Of a DNA stretch of 64,000 nt, positions 43,957 to 52,396 are shown piece by piece. The notes beneath the pieces were generated by a model that did not search any database, was not told the DNA's origin, and saw nothing but the letters and a program-made list of their open reading frames with translations. This DNA comes from a candidate division KSB1 bacterium. Lineage in GTDB: Bacteria; Zhuqueibacterota; Zhuqueibacteria; JANLFK01; Oleimicrobiaceae. Each line of letters begins with the position of its first letter. The stretch's first letter is position 1. The stretch spans positions 79,275 to 143,274 of the forward strand of contig JANLFK010000010.1 in assembly GCA_024655945.1 (NCBI GenBank). The letters run 5' to 3'. The position numbers were made by a program, and so were the translations under genes.

Positions 43957-44467
43957 GCTTCGACCTGCCACGCTGGGTCTCCAGATCGGTGATCAGGTCC
44001 CTGAGGCGCGCCGCCTCCTCAAACTCCTCCCTAGCCACTGCCTCGGCCAACTGCTGCCGCAGCCGCTCAATGTCCGGGTGCTCCACGGCATCGCGTAACG
44101 CTGGCGGCCGCATACCGATGTGCTTATTGCTCCCGTGGATGCGCCGCAAGATAAACTTGAGGTCTTCACGGAAAGTTTCATAGCACTGGGCGCAGCCAAG
44201 GAGTGCAGTCCGCTCAAAGTCCTCTTTGGTGATGCCACACCCTTGGCACTTCAGCGAGCCTACCGTGCGCGTGCTCGTCGGTAACTGCGTACCGAGAAAC
44301 CCCACAATCATGGCGCCAAAGGTGGAGGGCAAAGCGCCAAAGGGAATGGCCAAGCCCTTCTCCTCCGCGCACTGCTTGCAGAGGTGGAGCTCGGTGTGCT
44401 CGTCATTGATGACCTGGGTCAATTTGAGCGTGGCCGGGTTGACGCCACACAGGTCACACACAATCAT
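43943..44467 (-). CDS. mcsA: McsA, activator of the McsB kinase
   Basis: This 174-residue protein has two zinc-binding CxxC pairs at the N-terminus (CDLCGVNP ... LCKQCAEEKG), another pair CQGCGITKEDFERTALLGCAQC in the middle, and a C-terminal UVR motif (AVAREEFEEAARLRDLI). These are the marks of McsA. The start ATG overlaps the lolD stop by four bases (ATGA), so the two genes are translationally coupled. No ctsR repressor gene is present beside it, unlike the Firmicute operon. Confidence 0.93.
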   Translation of the reverse strand: MIVCDLCGVNPATLKLTQVINDEHTELHLCKQCAEEKGLAIPFGALPSTFGAMIVGFLGTQLPTSTRTVGSLKCQGCGITKEDFERTALLGCAQCYETFREDLKFILRRIHGSNKHIGMRPPALRDAVEHPDIERLRQQLAEAVAREEFEEAARLRDLITDLETQRGRSKHGEQ

Positions 44468-45168
44468 GAGCGGTTCGCCACCACGTTGTTCTTGATGCGC
44501 CCGTCATAGAGTTCGATCACCCGGTCTGCCTGGCGCGCCAGTTCCAAGTTGTGCGTCACGATGATGAGGGTGCGATTGTGTTTCCTGCTCAGTTCCCACA
44601 TCAGGGCATTCAGGGCGCGACTGGACTGCAGGTCCAAGTTTCCCGACGGCTCATCGGCTAAGATCAGCTGCGGCCTGTTGATGAGCGCTCGGGCCACCGC
44701 CACGCGTTGCTGTTCGCCCCCAGAGAGCTCCGACGGCCGGTGGGCGGCACGCTGCTCCAGACCTACCTCGGCCAGAAGGGTCATCCCCACGTCCTCCAAC
44801 TCCCGCCGCGAGCGCCCGGCGATCAAGCCTGGCAGGATCACATTCTCCAGCGCCGTGAGCTCCGGCAGCAGGTGGTGGAACTGAAACACAAACCCCGCGC
44901 GCTTGTTGCGAAACTCTGCCAGCCGGCGGTCGTCCAGGCTGAACACGTCGTGCCCATCGATGAGCACGCGCCCCTCCGTCGGCCGATCCAAAGCCCCCAG
45001 GATGTGGAGCAAGGTGCTTTTCCCTACTCCCGAGGGCCCCACCACCACCACGATCTCCCCCTCCAAGACTTCCAGGTCGATCCCTTTCAACACATGCAGG
45101 CTCCCCCGCCCAATGGGGTAGCTCTTGTGAAGGTTCGTCGTGCTCAGGATCGCTCTACGCTGCGCCAT
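44464..45168 (-). CDS. lolD: LolD-type lipoprotein-releasing ABC ATPase
   Basis: This 234-residue ABC protein has Walker A GPSGVGKST, signature LSGGEQQRVAVARAL, Walker B LILADEPSGNLD and FQFHHLLPELTALENV, the MacB/LolD-specific Q-loop region. It powers extraction of lipoproteins from the inner membrane. It lies three bases from the partner permease gene and overlaps mcsA. Confidence 0.93.
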   Translation of the reverse strand: MAQRRAILSTTNLHKSYPIGRGSLHVLKGIDLEVLEGEIVVVVGPSGVGKSTLLHILGALDRPTEGRVLIDGHDVFSLDDRRLAEFRNKRAGFVFQFHHLLPELTALENVILPGLIAGRSRRELEDVGMTLLAEVGLEQRAAHRPSELSGGEQQRVAVARALINRPQLILADEPSGNLDLQSSRALNALMWELSRKHNRTLIIVTHNLELARQADRVIELYDGRIKNNVVANRS

Positions 45169-45171
45169 CTC

Positions 45172-46416
45172 CTACTCGTATCGTATAGCCTGCACGGGAT
45201 CCAGGCGCGATGCCTTCCACGCCGGGTACAGGGTCGCCAAATAGCTGATGAGAATCGCCGCTAAACTCACCCACACAAAGTCCGTCCACCTCATGAGTAC
45301 CGGCAAAAAGTTGATGATGTAGACGTCACCGGGCAACGAGAACCACTTGTACTCCAATTGCGACCAGCAAAGCACATAGCCGGCGACACAGCCCAGTACC
45401 GTGCCCACCACGCCAGTGATGAGACCCTCGAACACAAAGATCTTCATGATGCTCTGCGCCGTGGCCCCCATCGATTTGAGGATGCCGATCTCCTTGGTCT
45501 TCTCCAAGACAATCATGATCAAGGTGCTGGCGATATTGAAGGCGGCAACCATGATGATCAGGCTGAGGACGATGAAGGCTGCCCACTTTTCGATCTGCAT
45601 CCACGAGAAGAGGTTGCGGTTCATGTCAAACCAGGTGGTAGTGCGGTACGGATACCCCAGGCGGCTGTCGATCTGCTGCGCCACCCAGCGCGCGCTGGAC
45701 AGGTTGTCCAGCCGCAACTCCAGCCCGGTGACCCCTTGCCCCATCTTGAAGAGCTTCTGCGCGGACTCTAACGAGATGTAGGCAAAGGTATCGTCGTACT
45801 GATACAGACCTGTCTGGAAGTAGCCGGTCACCCGAAACTGCATCACCGGAGGCATGGGGCCGAACATGCCCGTGACCCCCACCGGACTGATGATGGTGAC
45901 CTTATCGCCGACTCCTACCACGAGCTTGTCTGCCAAGTTGAAACCCAGGACAATGCCAGGGAGGGGTCGCTCTCCCTCAGGGCCTTCGGCCATGCCCAAG
46001 TCGAGCTTGCCGTAGACGATGTTCCGCTGCAAGTCCGAGACCTTGACCACCGTCTCCGGATCCACCCCTTTGACCACCAGGCCTTCGCCACTGCTCTCGG
46101 CTGAACGGATCAGGCCCTTTTCCACGATGTAGGGAGAGATGCCCAGAGTGTGCGGTATGTCCTGGATCTGGCGAATCACCTGGCCATAGTCCTCGATGCC
46201 ACGGTCGTGGTAGGTGCCCACGCGCACGTGCGCGTCAAAGCCGACGATGCGAGAACGCACCTCACTTTCGAAGCCGTTCATGACCGAGAGGACAATGATC
46301 AGCGCCGCCACACCGATCATCACGCCGAACACCGAGATGTAAGTGATCAGCGAGACGAAGCCGGTGCGGCGCTTGGAGCGCAGGTGGCGGCTGGCGATGA
46401 GCAGCTCGTAGTTCAT
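45172..46416 (-). CDS. lolC: LolC/LolE-type lipoprotein-releasing permease
   Basis: This 414-residue FtsX-type permease begins MNYELLIASRHLRSKRRTGF, has one N-terminal membrane helix, a large periplasmic domain (about 50-260) and three C-terminal helices (AAFIVLSLIIMVAAFNIAST, then EIGILKSMGATAQSIMKIF). A single permease gene is present, so it probably works as a homodimer with LolD, as in LolCD systems of non-enterobacteria. ATG 46416 is seven bases after lysS. Confidence 0.92.
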   Translation of the reverse strand: MNYELLIASRHLRSKRRTGFVSLITYISVFGVMIGVAALIIVLSVMNGFESEVRSRIVGFDAHVRVGTYHDRGIEDYGQVIRQIQDIPHTLGISPYIVEKGLIRSAESSGEGLVVKGVDPETVVKVSDLQRNIVYGKLDLGMAEGPEGERPLPGIVLGFNLADKLVVGVGDKVTIISPVGVTGMFGPMPPVMQFRVTGYFQTGLYQYDDTFAYISLESAQKLFKMGQGVTGLELRLDNLSSARWVAQQIDSRLGYPYRTTTWFDMNRNLFSWMQIEKWAAFIVLSLIIMVAAFNIASTLIMIVLEKTKEIGILKSMGATAQSIMKIFVFEGLITGVVGTVLGCVAGYVLCWSQLEYKWFSLPGDVYIINFLPVLMRWTDFVWVSLAAILISYLATLYPAWKASRLDPVQAIRYE

Positions 46417-46423
46417 GGCCCGC

Positions 46424-47965
46424 TCAGTGCTCCGGTCGCATGTGCGGGAAAAAGATCACATCCCGCAGCGAGTGCGCGTCTGTGAGAAGCATGACCAGGC
46501 GGTCGACGCCGATGCCCAGGCCGGCAGTAGGCGGCATCCCGTACTCCAGGGCTCGGATATAGTCCTGGTCCATGACTTGCGCTTCCTCCAGGCCCGCCTC
46601 GCGCAGGCGCATCTGCGCCTGAAAGCGGGCCGACTGGTCAATGGGGTCGTTCAACTCCGAGAAGGCGTTGCCGATCTCCTGCCCGGCGATGTAGGGTTCA
46701 AAGCGCTCCACCAACCGAGGATCGTCGCGGTGCTTCTTGGCCAGTGGGGAGAGCTCGATGGGGTAGTCCATGACGAAGGTCGGCTGGATGAGGTGGGGTT
46801 CCACAAATTGGCTAAACAGCTCATCGATGATTTTTCCCCTGTCCCAGAAGTGCTCCGCCTCCACCCCGAGCTCGGCGGCGATCCCCCGCAGTTCCTCCGC
46901 GCTCTTGTCGTACAGCTCCTTGCCGGTGTAGTGGCGCAGGGCGTCGAACATCTTCAGCCGGCGCCACGGCGGCTTGAGGTCGATGCGCTGCCCTTGATAG
47001 ACCACGGTGGTGCTACCCGTGACCTCCTCGGCAATGGTGCTCACCATCTGCTCCACCAGCTCCATCATGAAGTAGTAGTCTTCGTAGGCCACGTAGAGCT
47101 CCATCATGGTGAACTCGGGGTTGTGCGAGCGATCCATCCCCTCGTTGCGAAAGTCCTTGCCGATCTCGTAGACCCCTTCAAAGCCGCCCACGATGAGCCG
47201 TTTCAGGTAGAGCTCGTCGGCGATGCGCAGGTAGAGCTTCATGTCCAGCGCGTTGTGGTGGGTGACGAACGGTCGCGCCGAGGCCCCGCCGTAGATGGGC
47301 TGCAAGATAGGCGTCTCCACTTCCAGATAGCCGCGCTCGTCCAAGAACTTGCGCATGGCGCGCACGATCTGCGTGCGCTTGATGAACACCTCGCGCACCT
47401 GCGGGTTCACCACCAGGTCCACGTAGCGCTGGCGGTAGCGGAGCTCCACATCGGCGAACTGGTCAAAGACCTGGCGCTGGCCATCGACCTCCCGCTCCTT
47501 GACCACCGGGAGCGGGCGCAGGCTTTTCGCCAGGAGCTGGAACTCTTTGACCAAGACCGTGATCTCGCCTGTCTTGGTGCGGAAGACCTGGCCTCTGACC
47601 CCGACAATATCGCCGATATCCACCAGATCAAACACCTGGTAAGCGGCCTCGCCGACCTGATCCACTCTGAGGTAAATCTGCATCTTGCCGGAAGCGTCGG
47701 CGATGTGCGCAAAGGCGGCTTTCCCCATCCGTCGCAGGGACATGACGCGCCCGGCCAGCGCCACCTCTTTGCCCTCGTAGCTGGGAAAATCGGCGAGTAC
47801 CTGCTGGGCCACCGCGGTGCGGCGGAAATGGTAAGGGTAGGGGTTCACCGACAGCTCCGCCAACTTGGCAAGCTTCTGCCGGCGCACCCTCATCACTTCA
47901 TTCAGCTCTACGGCAGCAGTTGTGACAACATTTTCCTCAGGCTCTTTGCTCATCTCCGTCACCAT
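46424..47965 (-). CDS. lysS: Lysyl-tRNA synthetase, class II
   Basis: This 513-residue enzyme charges tRNA-Lys. The N-terminal OB domain covers about 60-170 ([19 protein letters not shown]). Class II motif 2 is [20 protein letters not shown] and motif 3 is [15 protein letters not shown]. The length is normal. The first ATG (47965) lies 29 bases inside the end of alr; ATG 47953 is also possible. Confidence 0.96.
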   Translation of the reverse strand: MVTEMSKEPEENVVTTAAVELNEVMRVRRQKLAKLAELSVNPYPYHFRRTAVAQQVLADFPSYEGKEVALAGRVMSLRRMGKAAFAHIADASGKMQIYLRVDQVGEAAYQVFDLVDIGDIVGVRGQVFRTKTGEITVLVKEFQLLAKSLRPLPVVKEREVDGQRQVFDQFADVELRYRQRYVDLVVNPQVREVFIKRTQIVRAMRKFLDERGYLEVETPILQPIYGGASARPFVTHHNALDMKLYLRIADELYLKRLIVGGFEGVYEIGKDFRNEGMDRSHNPEFTMMELYVAYEDYYFMMELVEQMVSTIAEEVTGSTTVVYQGQRIDLKPPWRRLKMFDALRHYTGKELYDKSAEELRGIAAELGVEAEHFWDRGKIIDELFSQFVEPHLIQPTFVMDYPIELSPLAKKHRDDPRLVERFEPYIAGQEIGNAFSELNDPIDQSARFQAQMRLREAGLEEAQVMDQDYIRALEYGMPPTAGLGIGVDRLVMLLTDAHSLRDVIFFPHMRPEH

Positions 47966-49082
47966 TGAGCGGGCCGCCGCGCGTGGAGACCCTTGGCACT
48001 CGCGCCGACACCCAGCAGGTCACCTCGTAGGGGATTGTCCCCAGCTTCTCGCAGATCCAATACACGCTCACTTCCTCATCGCCCTGGCGGCCAAAGAGCA
48101 CGACCTCCTCGCCGGGCTGGACGTCGCTTTCCGGCCCAAGGTCCACCATAATCTGGTCCATGCACACTCTGCCGACCACCGGGTAGCGCCTGCCACGGAT
48201 GAGCACTTCGCCACGGTTGGAGAGCAACCTGTTGTAGCCGTCGGCATAGCCCACAGGCAGCGTGGCGATGGTGGTCGGCCGTGGGGCGATGAACTGCCGT
48301 CCGTAGCTGATGCTGGTGCCCCGCGCGACCTTTTTCACCAAGAGGACCCTCGTCTTAAACGTCATCGCCGGACGCAGGGGCACGCTTTGACTGGTGTGGG
48401 GCGACGGATAGTAGCCGTACATCATCACTCCCGGCCGCACCATGTCAAAGTAGCTCTCCGGCATGTCCAAAATGGCGCCGCTGTTGGCGGCATGCTTTAT
48501 CAAGCGCAGCCCCATGGCTTCTACCCCGTCCACTACTTGACGAAAGCGCGCCAGTTGCAGCTCGGCAAACGCCTTGTCTTTTTCGTCAGAAGTGGCAAGA
48601 TGCGTGTACACCCCTTCCACGCGCAGCCCTGGTTGCGCGGTGAGCCAGCGGAGAAAGGAGAGCGCTTCGTCCCAGGCCACCCCGACGCGGCCCATGCCAG
48701 TGTCTATCTTCACGTGCACGGTGGCCGTCTTCCCCAACCGCCGAGCCACCCCGGCCAACGCCTCAGCCGCCTGGAGCGTGTAGACGGTAGCGGTGAGGTC
48801 ATTTTCCACAAACAACGGCGCCTGTTCCGGGACTGTGCCGCCGAAGACCAGTATCGGCGCTTTCACCCCTCCGGCGCGAAGCTCCATCCCCTCTTCCACC
48901 AAGGCGACGCCCAGGTAACTTGCGCCGCTGGCCAGCGCGGTGGTCGCCACCTCCAGGGCGCCATGGCCGTAGGCATTGGCCTTGACCACGGCCATGATGC
49001 GCGCGGGCGCAACCTTGGCGCGAATCTGCCCCAGGTTGTACGCTATGGCCCCTAAGTCGATCACCGCACAGGTAGGCCGCAC
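47937..49082 (-). CDS. alr: Alanine racemase
   Basis: This 381-residue fold-III PLP enzyme makes D-alanine for peptidoglycan. The Schiff-base lysine is in [12 protein letters not shown] and the catalytic Tyr region is [13 protein letters not shown], with [14 protein letters not shown] further on. GTG 49082 has GAGGAGGGA upstream. A hydrophilic tail follows the fold and runs over the lysS start. Confidence 0.95.
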   Translation of the reverse strand: MRPTCAVIDLGAIAYNLGQIRAKVAPARIMAVVKANAYGHGALEVATTALASGASYLGVALVEEGMELRAGGVKAPILVFGGTVPEQAPLFVENDLTATVYTLQAAEALAGVARRLGKTATVHVKIDTGMGRVGVAWDEALSFLRWLTAQPGLRVEGVYTHLATSDEKDKAFAELQLARFRQVVDGVEAMGLRLIKHAANSGAILDMPESYFDMVRPGVMMYGYYPSPHTSQSVPLRPAMTFKTRVLLVKKVARGTSISYGRQFIAPRPTTIATLPVGYADGYNRLLSNRGEVLIRGRRYPVVGRVCMDQIMVDLGPESDVQPGEEVVLFGRQGDEEVSVYWICEKLGTIPYEVTCWVSARVPRVSTRGGPLNGDGDEQRA

Positions 49083-49131
49083 TCCCTCCTCGCCCGTTCG
49101 CGCTTCAGTCCGCCTGCTCAGAACACACCTT

Positions 49132-50334
49132 TCATGCCCACCGGGTCAACCAGATCACCCCCAGCGCCACCGTGAGCAGGGTGATCGGGACACCCGCCTT
49201 CAGGTACTCAGCAATGCTCAGCCGTACGCCCCGCGCCCGGGCGCTCTCGGCAACGATGAGGTTGGCCACCGAGCCGAGCAGGGTCAGGTTGCCCGCAAAG
49301 GTCGTGGCCATCGCCAGGGTCAACCACGCGACATTCGGCTCGGGCCAAGAAAAAGCTATGGGGCGCAGCAGCAGGACTGCCGGCACGTTCGACACTAAGT
49401 TGCTGAGCACCACCGCAACTGCGCTCAACGTGGCCAGGCCCCTGCCTGAGGCCAGCCTCCCAAGGTCGCCGTGCAGCCCGCTGACCACTAACACATTCAC
49501 CGCGTGCGTGACCACAAAGAGGCTGGCAAAAAAGACCAACAGCGACCAGTCGAGCTCCGTGAACACCCGCGCCGGCTTTATGCGTCTGGTCACCAAGAGG
49601 GTCGATGCCGCGCCAAGCGCCGCAAGCGGCGTCGGCATGCCGGCAACCAGCGCTACCATCATGAGCCCAAAGGCGATGAGGCTCTTGATGAGCAGCGGCC
49701 GAGACGTCCGCACCTGGTAGCCGACCACCGGGTGGAACGAATTCTGCTTGAACTCCCGGCGGTAGACCAGCACCACTACCGCGTAGCACACCAGCAGGCC
49801 TGCCAGGGCCACAGGTGCCATCGCTGCTACAAAGCGGCCAAAGGAGATCTTAGACGCCATGCCGATGAGCATGTTCTGCGGATTGCCGATGATGGTCGCC
49901 GCCGACCCGACGTTGGCCGCCGTGGCCAGCGCCACCAAGTACGGCACCGGATCCCGCCGCAGCGACTTGAGGATCTCCACCAGCAACGGGGTGAACATGA
50001 GCACCACGGTGTCGTTGAGAAACACCGCGGACAATACCCCGGAGACGACGACAATGAGAAACAGAAGTTGCCGGGACGTCCGGGCGAAACCGACGACACG
50101 CGCAGAGACGATGCGAAAGAACCCGGCCAGGCGGAGGTTGATGTTCAGCACCATCATGGAAAACAAGAGCACGATGGTGCTCCAATCTACCGCCCGGTAA
50201 GCTTGCTCCAAGCTGGTCGCCCCCACCAGGGCGATGGTCGCGCGATTCATCCGCAGGCCCGGATAGCTGCCCAGCGCAACGCCGACCAGCGTAAGCCCCA
50301 GCGTCGCCACAGAAACCCAGTCTTGGAAAGCCAT
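49132..50334 (-). CDS. ArsB/NhaD-SLC13-type ion transporter
   Basis: This 400-residue protein has about eleven membrane helices. The two ion-transporter hairpin signatures are present: VLSAVFLNDTVVLMFTPLL with ANVGSAATIIGNPQNMLIG, and VVLSNLVSNVPAVLLLRP with TFAGNLTLLGSVANLIVAE. This is the citrate-transporter superfamily (ArsB, NhaD, anion permeases). The substrate cannot be told from sequence alone. It sits between prfB and alr on the same strand with 31 and 49 base gaps. Confidence 0.85.
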   Translation of the reverse strand: MAFQDWVSVATLGLTLVGVALGSYPGLRMNRATIALVGATSLEQAYRAVDWSTIVLLFSMMVLNINLRLAGFFRIVSARVVGFARTSRQLLFLIVVVSGVLSAVFLNDTVVLMFTPLLVEILKSLRRDPVPYLVALATAANVGSAATIIGNPQNMLIGMASKISFGRFVAAMAPVALAGLLVCYAVVVLVYRREFKQNSFHPVVGYQVRTSRPLLIKSLIAFGLMMVALVAGMPTPLAALGAASTLLVTRRIKPARVFTELDWSLLVFFASLFVVTHAVNVLVVSGLHGDLGRLASGRGLATLSAVAVVLSNLVSNVPAVLLLRPIAFSWPEPNVAWLTLAMATTFAGNLTLLGSVANLIVAESARARGVRLSIAEYLKAGVPITLLTVALGVIWLTRWA

Positions 50335-50365
50335 CTACTGCGCGCCGGCTCCTCTCACCCTTGGC

Positions 50366-51479
50366 TCACGCCGCCTTCCGGCCGTCGCGCTGCTGCAGCA
50401 GATAGGCCCGGATAAACTCGTCGATCTCCCCGTCCAGCACCGCTTGCGTATTGCTGGTCTCTACCCCGGTACGATGGTCCTTCACCAGGTTGTAGGGGTG
50501 AAGCACGTACGAGCGGATCTGATTGCCCCAGCCGATTTCCCGCTTGGTGCTCTCTATCTTCTCCAGGCGCTCCTGCTCTTCCTCCTTCTTCTTCTGGTAC
50601 AGGCGCGCCATGAGGATCTTCATGGCAAAGTCCTTGTTGCGGTGCTGCGAGCGCTCGCTCTGACACTGCACCACAATGCCGGTAGGGATGTGGGTGATGC
50701 GCACCGCCGAGCTAGTCTTGTTCACGTGCTGACCGCCGGCGCCGCTGGCCCGGAACGTGTCGATGCGCAGGTCATTGGGGTCGATGTGGATCTCCACGTC
50801 GTTCTCCACCTCCGGGTAGACGAACACCGAGGCAAAGGAGGTGTGACGGCGATTGTTAAAGTCGAAAGGCGAAAGCCGCACCAGGCGATGGACACCTGCT
50901 TCCGCCTTCAGGTAGCCGTAGGCGTACTTGCCCTGCACTTCGATGGTCGCGCTCTTGATGCCCGCCTCCTCGCCAGGGAGCACGTCCATGACCACGCCGG
51001 TGAAGCCACGGCGCTCGATCCAGCGCAAGTACATGCGCATGAGCATCTGCGCCCAGTCCTGGCTTTCCGTTCCCCCTGCCCCGGGATGGATGGTGAGGAT
51101 GGCGCTCTTCGCGTCGTCCTCCCCGGCAAGGATGGTCTCCAGCTCTATCTTTTCGATCGCCTGCTCCAGTTGGCGCAGCTCGCTGGCGACTTCCGCCTCC
51201 GCCTGGCTGTCTTGCTCTTCCTCTGCCAGCTGCGCCAACACCTCGATGTCCTCCAAGCGCTTGTTCAGGTCGTTCCAGGTCTGCACATCCTCGCGGAAGG
51301 AGCTCAGCGTGCGCATGAGCTCTTGTGCGCGCTCGCGATCATCCCAGAAGCCCGGCTGCTGCGTGGTCGCCTCAAGCTCAGGGATCTGCCGTTGCTTGTT
51401 ATCCAGGTCAAAGACACCCCCGGAGCTGAAGCAACCGCTCGCGGAGGTTGGCAACTCTCTCTTCAAAATCGGCTAACAT
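50366..51479 (-). CDS. prfB: Peptide chain release factor 2, with programmed +1 frameshift
   Basis: Translation starts at ATG 51479 (MLADFEERVANLRERLLQLR), meets an in-frame TGA at 51410-51408 and must shift +1 to continue as DLDNKQRQIPELEATTQQPG to 50366, about 370 residues in all. The domain content is normal for RF2: the GTESQDWAQMLMRMYLRW region, SPFDFNNRRHTSFAS, and the GGQ loop FRASGAGGQHVNKTSSAVR. It reads stop codons UGA and UAA. A frame extending directly upstream without the shift gives a non-RF2 N-terminus and is wrong. Confidence 0.95.
51407..51421 (-). promoter_or_regulatory. prfB programmed frameshift site
   Basis: On the minus strand the message reads GGGGGTGTCTTTGAC: a Shine-Dalgarno-like G-run three bases before the slippery CTT, then TGA and C. 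This is the known RF2 autoregulatory layout. Confidence 0.9.
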
Positions 51480-51519
51480 CTCTCCAATTTCCTCTGCTGC
51501 CCTTGTTTAAGCACCTGGA

Positions 51520-51548
51520 AATGTACAACAAATTCAAAAAACAATCAA
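51520..51548 (-). promoter_or_regulatory. Promoter for the prfB-to-clpC gene run
   Basis: On the minus strand TTGATT (51548-51543) and TACATT (51525-51520) are spaced by 17 bases, about 40 bases before ATG 51479. No other good promoter was noticed before the clpC terminator. Confidence 0.65.
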
Positions 51549-51950
51549 GCCGAAACACCCGCAGTGTGGCGCCACAGGGGGCAGCTTTCCAGTGGTCCCT
51601 GCGCGGCCGGCGTGCATGGCGAAGGGGGAGGGTTTGGACAAGATTGACTTGGCTGCTTGTCATCCGGGAAGACGGCAGGTCACTGCGTGGGCACCTGCCC
51701 GTGGAGGGCCATGGCGGAGCCTCGCCGCCAGCCACAAGGAAACGCTCCTGCCTTGGGGTAGGTCGTGCATGGGCACCTTTAAGGCGCCACGGCGCAGGTG
51801 GGAGAGTGGGGAAACTCAAGAGCTACCTGCGGAGTCCGGCCGATGGACCATTGGCCGCGGGCTTTGCCGCAGCGCAGCCAGGCACTCCTTCCGGCCTCGT
51901 GGCCAGCACTCGCCATCGCAGGGGAGGCTCCTCGGCCGCTCTGGGTGAGA
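51549..51950. other. Intergenic stretch, nothing recognised
   Basis: About 400 GC-rich bases between the prfB promoter and the terminator-like hairpin of the zinc-ribbon gene. Open frames exist on both strands but none looks like a protein or has a ribosome site. Confidence 0.4.
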
Positions 51951-51974
51951 AGGGCGGACCGGACGGTCCGCCCT
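51951..51974 (-). terminator. Strong hairpin downstream of the DUF5679-like gene
   Basis: AGGGCGGACC and GGTCCGCCCT form a perfect 10-bp stem with a four-base loop, 54 bases after the gene's stop. The T-run is weak (TCTC), so termination efficiency is uncertain. Confidence 0.5.
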
Positions 51975-52027
51975 GGCTGTATTGACACCTGTGAGCAGCT
52001 CCTGAAAAGGGGGACTGGGTGGTGATG

Positions 52028-52177
52028 CTACTTCTTGGGCAGAATCTTGTACACTCCGGTCCCGCAGACGGGACATTTGCCCTTCAGGGCGGGGCAGCCG
52101 TTCTTCATCGTCACCGGCTGGGCGTTGGCGATGTCGACCATCTTCCGACACTTCACACAGAATGCCTTCTCTGCCAC
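52028..52177 (-). CDS. Small zinc-ribbon protein, DUF5679-like
   Basis: This 49-residue protein from GTG 52177 has two CxxC knuckles: AFCVKCRKMV and GKCPVCGTGVYKIL, with TMKNGCPALKG between, as in DUF5679 proteins. It would bind one zinc. The start is fixed by an exceptional ribosome site upstream; the longer frame from 52222 runs through that site and is not used. Function unknown, but the strong site suggests abundant production. Confidence 0.8.
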   Translation of the reverse strand: MAEKAFCVKCRKMVDIANAQPVTMKNGCPALKGKCPVCGTGVYKILPKK

Positions 52178-52179
52178 AG

Positions 52180-52192
52180 GGATCACCTCCTT
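52180..52192 (-). promoter_or_regulatory. Extended Shine-Dalgarno site (13 bases)
   Basis: AAGGAGGTGATCC is a perfect complement to the usual 3' end of bacterial 16S rRNA (GGATCACCTCCTT). The core GGAGG lies eight bases before GTG 52177. Confidence 0.75.
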
Positions 52193-52396
52193 CCGGATGT
52201 GGGGAGTGGGGCGCGCAACCAATAGCTAATGTAACGAATTCCCGGAGAAAGTCAAGCGAAATGTGCGGCACAGCGCATCTTTAACCACCCCTCCGATCAA
52301 GGGCCCTGCATCTGTCCCTGGGCCAGCCGGTGGGATGCCAAGGCGGCCTCTCCTGGCTGCCGTCCCGCTCGCCTGCAATACGCCGCCTCATAACAC

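Noticed and set aside
51410..51466. RF2 N-terminus read straight upstream in the main frame (MKRELPTSASG...)
   Set aside because: It is the wrong frame before the programmed shift; the true start is ATG 51479.
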